Positions 24,466 through 36,065 of a stretch of 64,000 nt of DNA are shown here, piece after piece. Where the stretch lies: positions 66,410,853 through 66,474,852 of the forward strand of contig CM067316.1 of NCBI GenBank assembly GCA_034231615.1, given 5' to 3'. The stretch comes from Meghimatium bilineatum. Lineage: Eukaryota; Mollusca; Gastropoda; Stylommatophora; Philomycidae. Under the pieces are notes generated by a model. It searched no databases, was not told the origin of the DNA, and saw only the letters and a program-made list of their open reading frames with translations. The position numbers and the translations under genes were made by a program. The stretch's first letter is position 1. Each line of letters begins with the position of its first letter.

Positions 24466-25235
24466 AGGGAACAGTCATATCAGTACATTAAACATCATGA
24501 CATCAGTACAGTTACAACCATGATGACATCAGTACACTTACAGACATGACAACATCAGTACACTTACATACATCATGACATCAGTAAAGTGACAGACATG
24601 ACGACATCAGTACACTTACAGACATCATGACATCAGTAAAGTGACAGACATGACTATATTACAGTCATGACAACTTCAGTACACTTACATACACCATACC
24701 ATCAATAAATTGACAGACATAACGACATCAGTACACTTACAGACATCATGACATCAGTACACTTACAGACATCATGACATCAGTACACTTACAGACATCA
24801 TAACAACAGTACTGTAGCAAACATCATGACATCAGTACACTTACAGACATTATGACATCAGTACACTTACAGACATCATGACATAAATAAAGTGACAGAT
24901 TTAACGACATCAGTAGTGTTGCAAACATCATGACATCAGTACACTTACAGACATCATGACATCAGTACACTTACAGACATCATGACATAATTACTGTTGC
25001 AAACATCATGACATCAGTACACTTACAGACATCATGACATCAGTACACTTACAGACATCATAACATCAGTACACGTACAGACACCATGACATCAGTACAC
25101 TTACAGACATCATGACATCAAAACACTTACAGACACAATGACATCAGTACACTTACAGACATCATGACATCAGTACACTTACAGAAATCATGACATCGGT
25201 ACACTTAAAGACATCATGATATCCATATAGTAAGA
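24466..25235. repeat. Minisatellite, 26 bp x ~29
   Basis: Units catgacatcagtacacttac plus agacat. Diverged near the LINE B junction and more uniform in the middle. It ends about 70 bp from the donor side of TFAP2 exon 4. Confidence 0.95.
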
Positions 25236-25306
25236 CTTTTAACCAGAGCGTGTCACACATATCCAATATTGACAGTCACGTAAACACACACATTCATGAG
25301 ACATAC

Positions 25307-25511
25307 CTCCGTAAGACACCCCCTAGAAGTGAAGCGTTCAGACATTCAGGCGGAGATAAACGCCTCTGCACCTCGGCAACGGTGACCTTATATTTGGAGG
25401 TAGAACTCAACAGAGACAGGCGACCTGGCACCGAACAGAATACATCACCTGATGATACAACATGCGACGACACAATCAGGTCTTTGCTGTTCTCATTCTT
25501 TGGTCGTATAC
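25307..25511 (-). CDS. TFAP2: TFAP2 exon 4 (start of DNA-binding domain)
   Basis: This 205-bp exon encodes 67 codons plus split ends. After a variable start ([10 protein letters not shown]) it holds the most conserved AP-2 block: [38 protein letters not shown] and SLLGGVLRR. In the family this block begins the basic DNA-binding region. The donor is CGGAG|gtatgt. The acceptor is gtgcag|GTATACG. This 3' splice site is itself the unit of a tandem array running away from the exon, so near-identical acceptor copies lie every 43 bp upstream. The chosen site is the exon-proximal one: it gives the phase needed by exon 3, and one unit upstream would change the frame. Confidence 0.96.
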
Positions 25512-25890
25512 CTGCACATGTAAACATAGAAACATGTTACTGGTGGTCGTATACCTGTACAGGTAAGCATAGAAACATGTTACTGGTGGTCGTATACCTG
25601 TACAGGTAAACATAGAAACATGTTACTGGTGGTCGTATACCTGCACATGTAAACATAGAAACATGTTACTGGTGGTCGTATACCTGTACAGGTAAGCATA
25701 GAAACATGTTACTGGTGGTCGTATACCTGTACAGGTAAGCATAGAAACATGTTACTGGTGGTCGTATACCTGTACAGGTAAGCATAGAAACATATTATTT
25801 TTTGTATTATATATGCACACTTGAACGTGGAAACATATTACTGTTAGTCGTATACCTGTACATGAAAGCATATGATTACTGGCCGCATAT
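25499..25890. repeat. 43-bp array built from the TFAP2 exon 4 acceptor, ~9 units
   Basis: Units start at the exon border: tggtcgtatacctgtacagg then taaacatagaaacatgttac. The cctg anchor recurs at 25511, 25554, 25597, 25640, 25683, 25726, 25769 and 25855 (the 25812 unit is decayed). On the gene strand each carries cag|gtatacgacc, the same 3' splice site as the exon. The first unit includes the first 11 or so exon bases. Confidence 0.95.
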
Positions 25891-26122
25891 CTGCACTGAC
25901 AAACATTGAATTACTGGCCGCATATCTGCACTGACAAAAATTGAATTACTGGCCGCATATCTGCACTGACAAACATTGAATTACTGGCCGCATATCTGCA
26001 CTGACAAACATTGAATTACTGGCCGCATATCTGCACTGACAAACATTGAATTACTGGCCGCATATCTGCACTGACAAACATTGAATTACTGGCCGCATAT
26101 CTGCACTGACAAACATTGAATT
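25868..26122. repeat. 35-bp array, decayed relative of the 43-bp array, x7
   Basis: Units gaattactggccgcatatct plus gcactgacaaacatt. They align with the 43-bp unit (ttactgg..cgtatacctg..caggtaaacat) with deletions, so they look like an older expansion that kept an AG at the acceptor position (gene strand gtgcag|atatgcgg). Confidence 0.9.
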
Positions 26123-26219
26123 ATTGATAGTACAGATAAATGAAAAATAATACCAAAGGTCTAATAATGCTGCCCTGTACATAGGTATACAGGTATACTT
26201 GAAAGAAGAATGGCTTAGA

Positions 26220-26640
26220 TCACGAAGATTAGACAGGATGATTAACACCTGGTCAGTAAGTCTAGCACAGAACAGGATGATTAACACCTGGTCAGTAAGT
26301 CTAGCACAGAACAGGATGATTAACACCTGGTCAGTAAGTCTAGCACAGAACAGGATGATTAACACCTGGTCATTAAGACTAGGACATGATATAATGATTA
26401 ACACCTGGTCAGTAAGACAGGACAGGAAGATTAACTGGTCAGTAAGACTAGGCAGGGCATGATGATTAACTGGGACAGTACATGATGATTAACTGGGACA
26501 GTACATGATGATTAACTGTGACAGTACATGATGATTAACTGGGACAGTACATGATGATTAACTGGGACAGTACATGATGATTAACTAGGACAGGATGATT
26601 AACTAGTACAAGATGATTAATTAGAACAGGATTATTAACA
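26220..26640. repeat. Minisatellites, 39 bp x ~5 then 23 bp x ~6
   Basis: The first part has cagaacaggatgattaacac plus ctggtcagtaagtctagca. From about 26455 the unit shortens to gatgattaactgggacagta plus cat. Both share gatgattaac, so the second arose from the first. Confidence 0.93.
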
Positions 26641-27028
26641 CCCAGTCAATGAGGCAAGGACAGGATGTTATAACTATCTCTGTTCGTGTTCTGACTCACT
26701 CTCTATCACTGGCCAAACTCTCTCCATTACTGCTCTGACATGTTCTATATCACTGTTCTGACTTTCTATCACTTCTCTGACTCTCCCAATCCGTGTTCTC
26801 ACTCTCTATTACTATTTTGACTTTCTATCACTGCCCTGGCTCTCCCAATCCGTGTTCTCACTCTCTATTACTATTTTGACTTTCTACCACTATTCTGACT
26901 TTTTCTATCAGTTTTCTGACTCTCCTTTCCGACTCTCTATTCGCTATCTGTTTATCCATAGTTTGAGTTTTACTGTTCGCATTCTGTACCTCTTTATTAC
27001 TATTCTATCTCTCTATTCACAATCTGAC
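26641..27028. repeat. Degenerate pyrimidine-rich repeats
   Basis: Loose units around ctgactctctatcact, with an imperfect duplication at about 26780-26880 (tctcccaatccgtgttctca). Confidence 0.6.
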
Positions 27029-28712
27029 ACTCTTTCTGTATTATAACTCTGTTTATCCTTATTATTACTCTCTCCGAAATTATAACTCTGTTTATCCTTA
27101 TTATTACTCTCTCCGAAATTATAACTCTGTTTATCCTTATTATTACTCTCTCCGAAATTATAACTCTGTTTATCCTTATTATTACTCTCTCCGAAATTAT
27201 AACTCTGTTTATCCTTATTATTACTCTCTCCGAAATTATAACTCTGTTTATCCTTATTATTACTCTCTCCGAAATTATAACTCTGTTTATCCTTATTATT
27301 ACTCTCTCCGAAATTATAACTCTGTTTATCCTTATTATTACTCTCTCCGAAATTATAACTCTGTTTATCCTTATTATTACTCTCTCCGAAATTATAACTC
27401 TGTTTATCCTTATTATTACTCTCTCCGAAATTATAACTCTGTTTATCCTTATTATTACTCTCTCCGAAATTATAACTCTGTTTATCCTTATTATTACTCT
27501 CTCTGAAATTATAACTCTGTTTATCATTATTATTACTCTCTCCGAAATTATAACTCTGTTTATCCTTATTATTACTCTCTCCGAAATTATAACTCTGTTT
27601 ATCCTTATTATTACTCTCTCCGAAATTATAACTCTGTTTATCCTTATTATTACTCTCTCCGAAATTATAACTCTGTTTATCCTTATTATTACTCTCTCCG
27701 AAATTATAACTCTGTTTATCCTTATTATTACTCTCTCCGAAATTATAACTCTGTTTATCCTTATTATTACTCTCTCCGAAATTATAACTCTGTTTATCCT
27801 TATTATTACTCTCTCCGAAATTATAACTCTGTTTATCCTTATTATTACTCTCTCCGAAATTATAACTCTGTTTATCCTTATTATTACTCTCTCCGAAATT
27901 ATAACTCTGTTTATCCTTATTATTACTCTCTCCGAAATTATAACTCTGTTTATCCTTATTATTACTCTCTCCGAAATTATAACTCTGTTTATCCTTATTA
28001 TTACTCTCTCCGAAATTATAACTCTGTTTATCCTTATTATTACTCTCTCCGAAATTATAACTCTGTTTATCCTTATTATTACTCTCTCCGAAATTATAAC
28101 TCTGTTTATCCTTATTATTACTCTCTCCGAAATTATAACTCTGTTTATCCTTATTATTACTCTCTCTGAAATTATAACTCTGTTTATCATTATTATTACT
28201 CTCTCCGAAATTATAACTCTGTTTATCCTTATTATTACTCTCTCCGAAATTATAACTCTGTTTATCCTTATTATTACTCTCTCCGAAATTATAACTCTGT
28301 TTATCCTTATTATTACTCTCTCCGAAATTATAACTCTGTTTATCCTTATTATTACTCTCTCCGAAATTATAACTCTGTTTATCCTTATTATTACTCTCTC
28401 CGAAATTATAACTCTGTTTATCCTTATTATTACTCTCTCCGAAATTATAACTCTGTTTATCCTTATTATTACTCTCTCCGAAATTATAACTCTGTTTATC
28501 CTTATTATTACTCTCTCCGAAATTATAACTCTGTTTATCCTTATTATTACTCTCTCCGAAATTATAACTCTGTTTATCCTTATTATTACTCTCTCTGAAA
28601 TTATAACTCTGTTTATCATTATTATTACTCTCTCCGAGATTATAACTCTGTTTATCATTATTATTACTCTCTCCGAGATTATAACTCTGTTTATCATTAT
28701 TATTACTCTTTC
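27029..28712. repeat. Minisatellite, 39 bp x 43, nearly identical
   Basis: Units ataactctgtttatccttat plus tattactctctccgaaatt. Almost every unit is identical. A linked pair of variants (ctctctgaa then tatcatta) occurs three times, at 27501, 28164 and 28593, that is 17 and 11 units apart. The gene strand gives a spurious 565-codon ORF. Confidence 0.99.
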
Positions 28713-29364
28713 CGCATTTTTGAAACTTCCAATTCTTACTCTCTATTCATATTACGACTCTCCGTAATCTTACTATGCATACCTGTAATCTAACACTTTC
28801 TCCGTAATCTTACTCTGTATATCTGTATTCTGACAATCTCTCCGTGTTCTGATTTTCTATATCGTTGTGCAGGCTCTTTCAAAGAATATACGCATTCTCT
28901 TAACGCATTCTATTTTCGTGTTGTGACATACTCTCTGTATCCTGACATTCTATTTTTGTGTCTGACATACTCTCTGTATCCTGACGCACACTATCCGTAT
29001 TGTGACCGTATTTATATCTGACTCTTTCTCTATTTTGATACTCTTTATCCATGTTCTGACTCTTTCTTCACTCTTTCTACTTATCTGTATTTTTGTATTA
29101 TAACTCTCTCTCTCTCCCCGTAATCTGACTCTTTATTCATAGTCTGACTATCCTCGTTCTGACTATCCATATTCTCTATCTGTTTTGTGACTATTCTAAT
29201 TCTCTATCCGTATACTGACTCACATACCTTGTCTATTCTAATTCTCTATCCGTATACTGACTCACATACCTTGTCTATTCTAATTCTTTATCCGTATACT
29301 GACTCACATACCTTGTCTATTCTCATCTGCACAGATAATATATGAGGAATAAACATATGAAAAT
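28713..29364. repeat. Degenerate pyrimidine-rich intron with a 42-bp x 3 array
   Basis: Mostly ctgactctct-like degenerate units related to the array before it. At about 29196-29322 there are three clean units of 42 bp (tctatccgtatactgactca). Confidence 0.7.
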
Positions 29365-30300
29365 AAATATGAGTAGTAAAGAAATACACAATACAGTCAA
29401 GCACATCAAACCCCAGGGGCAGATGACACCAATCTTCAGAAACAGTCAAGCATATCAAACCCCGGGGGCAAATGACACCAATCTTCAGAAACAGTCAAGC
29501 ATATCAAACCCCAGGGGCAGATGACACCAATCTTCAGAAACAGTCAAGCATATCAAACCCCAGGGGCAGATGACACCAATCTTCAGAAACAGTCAAGCAT
29601 ATCAAACCCCAGGGGCAAATGACACAAATCTTCAGAAACAAAAATGTAGATTTAAACACCAAAATAACACTATTCAAAACGATTATTATGACAACATTCT
29701 GCCACCAGAGACAAACATGGACAACGACAACACAAGATAAACGTAAACTTGTGACAACTGAAATGGCATGCCTACGCAGGATCTTAGGAATATTGCTAAA
29801 AGAAATAATGAGGAATAAGGGAATTAGATAAAGATCCCCCACCGAATACGGATGTGTTGGACCATTCGCGCAAATAAAACGGTGACACAACGCATTTCCA
29901 TTCTCTGGATTACATCCTGCTGGAAATGTAGCAGGACCTTGGTCATGCGACAAAGGAGATCTAGCGGGAGTTTGAGAATGAACGATGAAAAAAAAGAAGA
30001 AGACAAAGAACCGGCACAGCACCAATCTTGGAATATATTAAGAGACAACAGATAAAATGGTTTGCACATATCAGCAGACTACCATCAGACAGCATACCAC
30101 AGCAAGCTATGCTACACAGATACAGTGAATGCAGACCTAGAAGCCGATCACGAAAACGATGGACGACCAAAATAAAAGAGGCGACAAATTCCACAATATA
30201 CTCAGCACACACGAGGGCCATCTCCAGAAAACTCTTCTACCGCTGAAACTGAAAGGCAACAAAGGGTTTAGCGAATAGATAGATAGATTTTTTGCACGTT
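29365..30300 (+). mobile_element. LINE D, 3' part, with internal 49-bp array
   Basis: From 29640 it reads KNVDLNTKITLFKTIIMT, TFCHQRQTWTTTTQDKRK and LVTTEMACLRRILG. Later frames give YIKRQQIKWFAHISRLPSDS and CRPRSRSRKRWTTKIKE. It ends with cgaatagatagatagatt, a short tandem tail as seen at RTE-like LINE ends. Frames change several times. Homologous to 1456-2112 and 17335-17945. Confidence 0.87.
29395..29639 (+). repeat. 49-bp x 5 array seeded from LINE D coding sequence
   Basis: Exactly five units of agtcaagcatatcaaacccc then aggggcagatgacaccaatc and ttcagaaac. The same 49 bp is present once in the LINE D copy at 1456-2112, and LINE sequence continues on both sides here. This is an expansion within the LINE. 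Confidence 0.96.
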
Positions 30301-30827
30301 TACATATTGTATATCCTAGAGAATTGTGCATATTAACGACCCATATCTCGATCTCTGCGCGGTTTTGTACCCATCACCTCATCCCCTGCATATTATGACT
30401 GTTCCCCTAACGGTTCATCCCCTGCATATTATGACTGTTCCCCTGACGGTTCATATCTTGACTTTCGTCCATAGTATTTAATCTGCGCCAGGAGACGATG
30501 TGAGAGGACTAAATGACAGTCGACAAGACCTATTAGTCTGTTAGTGATGACAGAAGCCAGACAACTCAGCGCGTGCATTGGACCAACATGACTCACTTAA
30601 CGTGCGCTAATTTGTCCCATCAGCCCCATTAGCACTCATCAGTGACTCAAACAAAATATTAGTGACTCAAAACAGAGCATCTTTTGGTCTAGCCGTACAT
30701 TCAGATCCATGGACACATTGTGTTGGAAATATGTTGGTTTGTGTTAGATACATTCAGCCCCGATATTTCGTAACTAGTTTCACAGAAGCAATAGACATAT
30801 GTGCAGAAATGCGCTATAACTGGTCTC
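30301..30827. other. Unique intron sequence with a 36-bp duplication
   Basis: A 36-bp segment (ttcatcccctgcatattatg) is repeated twice at about 30370-30445. Otherwise no feature seen. Confidence 0.5.
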
Positions 30828-31282
30828 ACAGCTCAGATGTAGAACAGATAGAGAGATGTTTTATAGCTAATCTCAGATTTAAAACAGATAGAGAGATGTT
30901 TTATAATTGATCTCACATCTCAGATGTAGAATAAATAGACAGATGTTTTATAGTTGGTCTGACAGCTCAGCTGTGGAACAAATAGACAGATGTTTTATAG
31001 CTGGTCCTATATCTCAGATGTAGAATAAATATGGAGATGTTTTATAGCTGGTCCTATTTCTCAGATGTAGAATAAATATGCAGATGTTTTATAGCTGGTC
31101 CTATATCTCAGATGTAGAATAAATATGGAGATGTTTTATAGCTGGTCCTATATCTCAGCTGTGGAACAAATAGACAGATGTTTTATAGCTGGTCCTATAT
31201 CTCAGATGTAGAATAAATATGCAGATGTTTTATAGTTGGTCTGACAGCTCAGCTGTGGAACAAATAGACAGATGTTTTATTT
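30828..31282. repeat. Minisatellite, ~47 bp x 9
   Basis: Units gatgttttatagctggtcct then atatctcagatgtagaataa. Variants with cagctgtggaac recur in phase, suggesting a block duplication. Confidence 0.92.
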
Positions 31283-31874
31283 CAAGTTAAACTTTCACAT
31301 TTTTTCTGAAGTTTGTTTTCAACACAATATTTCTCTCACATATTCACACACACAATCTTTTCCAACCATACATACAAAATGTATCCAGCTAATACAATTT
31401 CCTCCTCGCATAAACACCATCACTCAATCTCAATGCATATACACACACACAAGCACGCACGTTCCACCTACACACACACATGTACACACACATCACACAC
31501 GTCTCTCACATGCAAGCAGACAATATTCCAAGAGGGTAAAAGTCCAGGACAAATCTAATTTGAATGTAGGCATAGCAAAATAAACTAACAGCCATAAATT
31601 GAGGACCTGTGCTCGATAGCAAAAGACAGCTGTGTCCGATTTTTGGCGACAAGACTTCTAGTGTTTTTCATTTCTTTATTGGGAACATCGCCAGACAAAC
31701 TCAATTTCCACAAACTCAATTTCAGGCTGCAGATGCATCGCATGATGGAATCACAGCTCACGCGGAAAAAGTGTCTGCGTTCACAATCTTTGGATCACCA
31801 CGCCCAAGGAACCCGTTTTCAAAACAAAAAGGGAGAGAAACAGAATAATGGGGAAGCAATTGGGCCACAGATAG
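31283..31874. other. Unique intron-3 island
   Basis: A CA-rich stretch (31425-31510) then about 280 bp without repeats or transposon motifs (31590-31870). Open frames on the plus strand match nothing I know. Candidate regulatory island only. Confidence 0.4.
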
Positions 31875-32857
31875 CCTCGCATAGATTTTATATACCTATC
31901 TGTTGTCATATATCATTATTATAGACAGCCTCGAATAGATTTTATCATCCTATATGTTCTCATCTATCATTCCTACAGACAGCCTCGCATAGATTTTATC
32001 ATCCTATCTGTTGTCATCTATTACTCCTACAGACAGCCTCGCATAGATTTTATATACCTATCTTTTGTCATCTATCATTCCTACAGACAGCCTCCCATAT
32101 ATTTATTCATCCTATCTGTTGTCATATATCATTCTTATAGACAGCCTCGCATAGATTTATTCATCCTATCTTTTGTCATCTATAATTCTTATAGACAGTC
32201 TCGCATAGATTTATTCATCCTATCTTTTGTCATCTATAATTCTTATAGACAGCCTCGCATAGATTTTATATACCTATCTGTTGCCATCTATCATTCCTAC
32301 AGGCAGCCTCGCATAGATTTTATCATCCTATCTGTTGTCATCTATTACTCCTACAGACAGCCTCGTATATATTTTATCATCCCATCTGTTGTCATCTATC
32401 ATTCCTAAAGACAGCCTCGCAGAGATTTTATCATCCTATCTGTTGTCATCTATTACTCCTACAGACAGCCTCGTATATATTTTATCATCCCATCTGTTGT
32501 CATCTATCATTCCTAAAGACAGCCTCGCATAGATTTTATCATCCTATCTGTTGTCATCTATTACTCCTACAGACAGCCTCGTATATATTTTATCATCCCA
32601 TCTGTTGTCATCTATCATTCCTAAAGACAGCCTCGCAGAGATTTTATCATCCTATCTGTTGCCATCTATTACTCCTACAGACAGCCTCGTATATATTTTA
32701 TCATCCCATCTGTTGTCATCTATCATTCCTAAAGACAGCCTCGCATAGATTTTATCATCCTATCTGTTGTCATCTATTATTCCTAAAGACAGCCTCGCAT
32801 AGACTTTATCATCCTATCTGTTGTCATCTATCAATCCTACAGACAACCTCACATAGG
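31875..32857. repeat. Minisatellite, 54 bp x 18
   Basis: Units tcctatctgttgtcatctat then cattcctacagacagcctcg and catagattttatca. From 32330 pairs of alternating variants form a 108-bp higher-order repeat (gtatatattt alternating with cagagatttt or catagatttt). Confidence 0.95.
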
Positions 32858-33240
32858 ACAGATAGGAAATTGGCGGTTCCTGACCGTTTAATCTGAAATT
32901 CTACAAGGTGCTGTCATTGACTGGCCTGTGAAAGACGCAGATGCAAGGGTGATGTTCCTGAGGTAATGCAGCCGTATGAAGCGGTCTTCGGCAGGAATTG
33001 TGACTCCCACTGTGTCTTCCCCTGTGTGGCCGGTCTGCCACTGAGCTAATTTGTTGAAATCACTTCCAAAGAAGAGTAATGATGCTTCTGACCACATTAA
33101 ATTGTCTGGCCACTTTGTGATTGTTCAATCCAATGATGATGTATCATTATTCTGTAATGAGATTAAACCATTCTTGCGAAATGAATTTTCAACGGAATTG
33201 AATGAGGACTGTCAATCACGAATCATAAGGTTAGAACAAT
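32858..33240 (-). mobile_element. Tc1-like transposase fragment, N-terminal
   Basis: The minus strand aligns with the Tc1 copy at 940-1300: the helix-turn-helix region and then TIPAEDRFIRLHYLRN. Both ends are truncated. The low end joins directly to the 54-bp array. Confidence 0.83.
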
Positions 33241-33356
33241 TCAGGTAACCACACGAAGTTACTGACCAGTTGGACACTTGCGTTGAATGATATCCAATCA
33301 GCGAATATCTTTTATTAAGTATAACTTCAATAAAGTAGCGTTTTTAACACTATATA

Positions 33357-33600
33357 GAAACAAGTAAATGTGTCTTACAAATACCTAGCACTGTTAATAA
33401 ACAAGTAAATGTGTCTTACAAATACCTAGCACTGTTAATAAACAAGTAAATGTGTCTTACAAATACCTAGCACTGTTAATAAACAAGTAAATGTGTCTTA
33501 CAAATACCTAGCACTGTTAATAAACACACACAGAGTGGCGAGGGAGAAAGAGAGAGAGAGAGAGAGAGAGAGTAAAGGTGTGGGGGGGGGGGGAATTGTT
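33357..33600. repeat. Minisatellite, 41 bp x 4, plus GA and G runs
   Basis: Four identical units of aaacaagtaaatgtgtctta plus caaatacctagcactgttaat (33357-33522), then a (GA)n tract and a G run to about 33594. Confidence 0.95.
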
Positions 33601-33639
33601 AATCTCATTTTGTTTTATTAGTAGTGGCAAGTATTTGTA

Positions 33640-33790
33640 ACACACACATTTACTGGTTGAATATGATAGACTTTGTTACTTGTGTGTAACGGTGCACCAT
33701 ACCTGGAGTGTTAGATGGTTGAATATGATAGACTTTGTTACTTGTGTGTAACGGTGCACCATACCTGGAGTGTTGGATCTTTGCTAACTT
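33640..33790. repeat. 61-bp direct duplication
   Basis: Two nearly identical copies of ggttgaatatgatagacttt followed by gttacttgtgtgtaacggtg and caccatacctggagtgtt. Confidence 0.9.
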
Positions 33791-33939
33791 TTTGGTAATG
33801 ATATATCTTTATAAAGCAACACAACTGCTGCATGACGAGTGCACAATCATTTTTCTTAACGACGTAAGCGGAGTGTTTTTTTTATGGATAAAGAAAGATC
33901 CATTGTATGGTTACAGGACGATGTCGCTGTCCGAAATTC

Positions 33940-34072
33940 AGTTCAAATGTTTGTAGTATCTCATTCAGTTACTGCACGAAATATGGCTCTAATGTTTGTA
34001 GTATCACATTCAGTTACTGCACGAAATATGGCTCTAATGTTTGTAGTATCTCATTCAGTTACCTTCGCACCG
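33940..34072. repeat. Minisatellite, 45 bp x 3
   Basis: Units atgtttgtagtatctcattc plus agttactgcacgaaatatgg and ctcta. It lies just before the Tc1 piece that follows. Confidence 0.92.
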
Positions 34073-34084
34073 CAGCAAAGCATT

Positions 34085-34600
34085 GCACAGAATGGGGTCA
34101 TCAAGAAATGGTCAGTACACCTCAAGACAGGTCACTACACCTCGAGACGATCGTTTAATTTAGAGGCAAGCACGGCAACAGAGAGCTGCAAGGATGAATC
34201 CAGATCGGTGTTAAAGCTTAAACATGGACTTGAGAGCATGAAGGTGCAGTCCTTGCACGTAACCGATAGAATGGAAGATTAGTGATGATTGGGTGGGGCC
34301 GATATGTTACTTCACAGAACTACTATCATGTGATTAAGAGTCTGAATAGTGACCGCTACGGTGATGAGATTATACTGCCTCTTGCCATCCTAGCACTGCA
34401 AGTTATTGGGCATGATTTTGTCTTTCATGATGACAATGCAAAACCGCAGCGTTCTCATGGAGTAAATGATTTAATGCGACAAGCGTGTGTCAATAGAATC
34501 GTATCACCGTGTGTAACCCTTTGGGGCTCTTGTCCTCTCTGTCATTTAATACGCAGGTGTCACGATCACCGCCAGTCACACACTTATTGAGAAACTGGAG
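34085..34600 (+). mobile_element. Tc1-like transposase fragment, middle
   Basis: A TPQDRSLHL motif near 34110, then IGWGRYVTSQNYYHVIKSLN, GDEIILPLAILALQVIGHD and FVFHDDNAKPQRSHGVNDL, which includes the second catalytic Asp of the DDE/D triad (DDNA). It breaks off after CVNRI. The expected continuation is found 1.3 kb further on at 35840, beyond a LINE E fragment. Confidence 0.85.
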
Positions 34601-34734
34601 GAGTTCAAAATGAAGCGATGCGGATCATCGTAGTTTGTATCAGGGACACACCCTGTGTCGCTATGAGGTTCCTCTTGATTTTCCAAATATATCTAACATA
34701 ATTGATATGTGGCATGTCCGTGCATACACCGGAG

Positions 34735-34868
34735 TGAGTTCATAGACCACCCACTACACAGTGAACTCCCTTCTGTGAAGGTAAGTAAACCACCCACTAC
34801 ACAGTGAACTCCCTTGTGTGAAGGTAAGTAGACCACCCACTACACAGTGAACTCCCTTGTGTGAAGGT
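34735..34868. repeat. Minisatellite, 43 bp x 3
   Basis: Units gtaagtagaccacccactac plus acagtgaactcccttgtgtg and aag. Confidence 0.93.
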
Positions 34869-35800
34869 AAGCAGACTCAAGAGAGGCAAATCGTGGATAG
34901 GTCGTGCCGAGAATACAGTTATGCTCCAAATTTGTGCTCCAGAAGGCATTACTCCTGGCGAAGATACAGCTGTGCTCCAAATTCGTGCTCCAAAAGGCAT
35001 AAACCCTGGCGAGGAATGGCTAATTACTCATATGGTCTTTCACAAGGCTATTGAGCGTCATTACGTCATCACACAGAGAGTGCAGTGAACATCGCCCCGT
35101 GAACGGGGATGCTGATCTCACACAGAGAGTGCAGTGAACATCGCCCCGTGAACGGGGATGCTGATCTCACACAGAGAGTGCAGTGAACACAGAACTCAAT
35201 GAGCTGATGTACGAACATGCCGATGACATAGATGTTGTCAATTATACAGACGGGTTGGTCATCCGTCACAAGTGATGCGCATGGGACTTAACTGCCAGAT
35301 CACAAAGAAGAACAGTACACGAAGCCAGTGGTGCCTTTACCGCAACAACAAACACTCTAGCGATGGAAGTATTTGCCGTAACGCAGGCACTAAACTGTCT
35401 AGAATCGCAAGTCTATTCCCATACTAATTGACTCAATGAATATTACTCAGAAATTCAAAACAGGTAATGTACGTAGGGGATGGATGGAGTCATTAGAGAG
35501 ACAGAGAGAGCAAAATACGGACCTCACTACGAAAGATCACGGTCATCGTTGTCCCCGGACACGCATCGACTAATTATCTAGTCTCTCCACTATAACAGAT
35601 GGTCAACCTATGGACCGAATAGACATACTCATTGCTGGTCGTGAGTCCACACGACCAGATGATTTTGAGATAATTTAACATGGGTCAATATCGAGATTGC
35701 GGGAATTGGGAGTGAGGATAGGCGATAACAGATCAGTGAACTAAGATAGAACCGGAACCATCATCCGTTATAACCTGAGAGATTTACTGAAGCAGAGATT
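34869..35800 (+). mobile_element. LINE E fragment with internal duplications
   Basis: It starts SRLKRGKSWIGRAENTVM. A roughly 51-bp stretch (gctccaaattcgtgctccaa) is duplicated at 34920-35015 and a 49-bp unit is repeated about 2.5 times at 35075-35190. Then comes a broken RNase H: NYTDGLVIRHK, EASGAFTATTNTLAMEVFAV, and a C-terminal region RLRELGVRIGDNRS. Orientation is opposite to the cluster at 18-21 kb. It lies between two pieces of one Tc1. Confidence 0.8.
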
Positions 35801-35839
35801 TGAGCAGCTATGAACATGTCTGGTGTGAGATACCTAATA

Positions 35840-36065
35840 CCTAATATATATACAGAATGGATTGGTCTGCAAACAATCCTGATATCAATCTCATGGAACA
35901 TCTTTAGAACGAGATTTGGTAACGAGTTAACCAACATCCGCCATCTCCTGCAACCCTTCATGAACTACCTCTAGTACATCAGCTTCAGTAGCACACAGAG
36001 TTGCTATGTTTCATTCACAAGCTTACCACTCGCATACAACATCGATACCTTTAATGTGACGCAAA
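35840..36065 (+). mobile_element. Tc1-like transposase fragment, C-terminal
   Basis: Reads WSANNPDINLMEHL, then RVNQHPPSPATLHELPL. This matches the third catalytic region of Tc1 transposases (W..SPDLNPIEHLW, QHPP.PATL). It follows on from the fragment that ends at 34600, so the two are probably one Tc1 split by later insertion. Confidence 0.83.

Noticed and set aside
27000-28697. 565-codon minus-strand open frame (VIISERVIIRINR repeats)
   Set aside because: Pure product of the 39-bp array; no start context, no unique domain.
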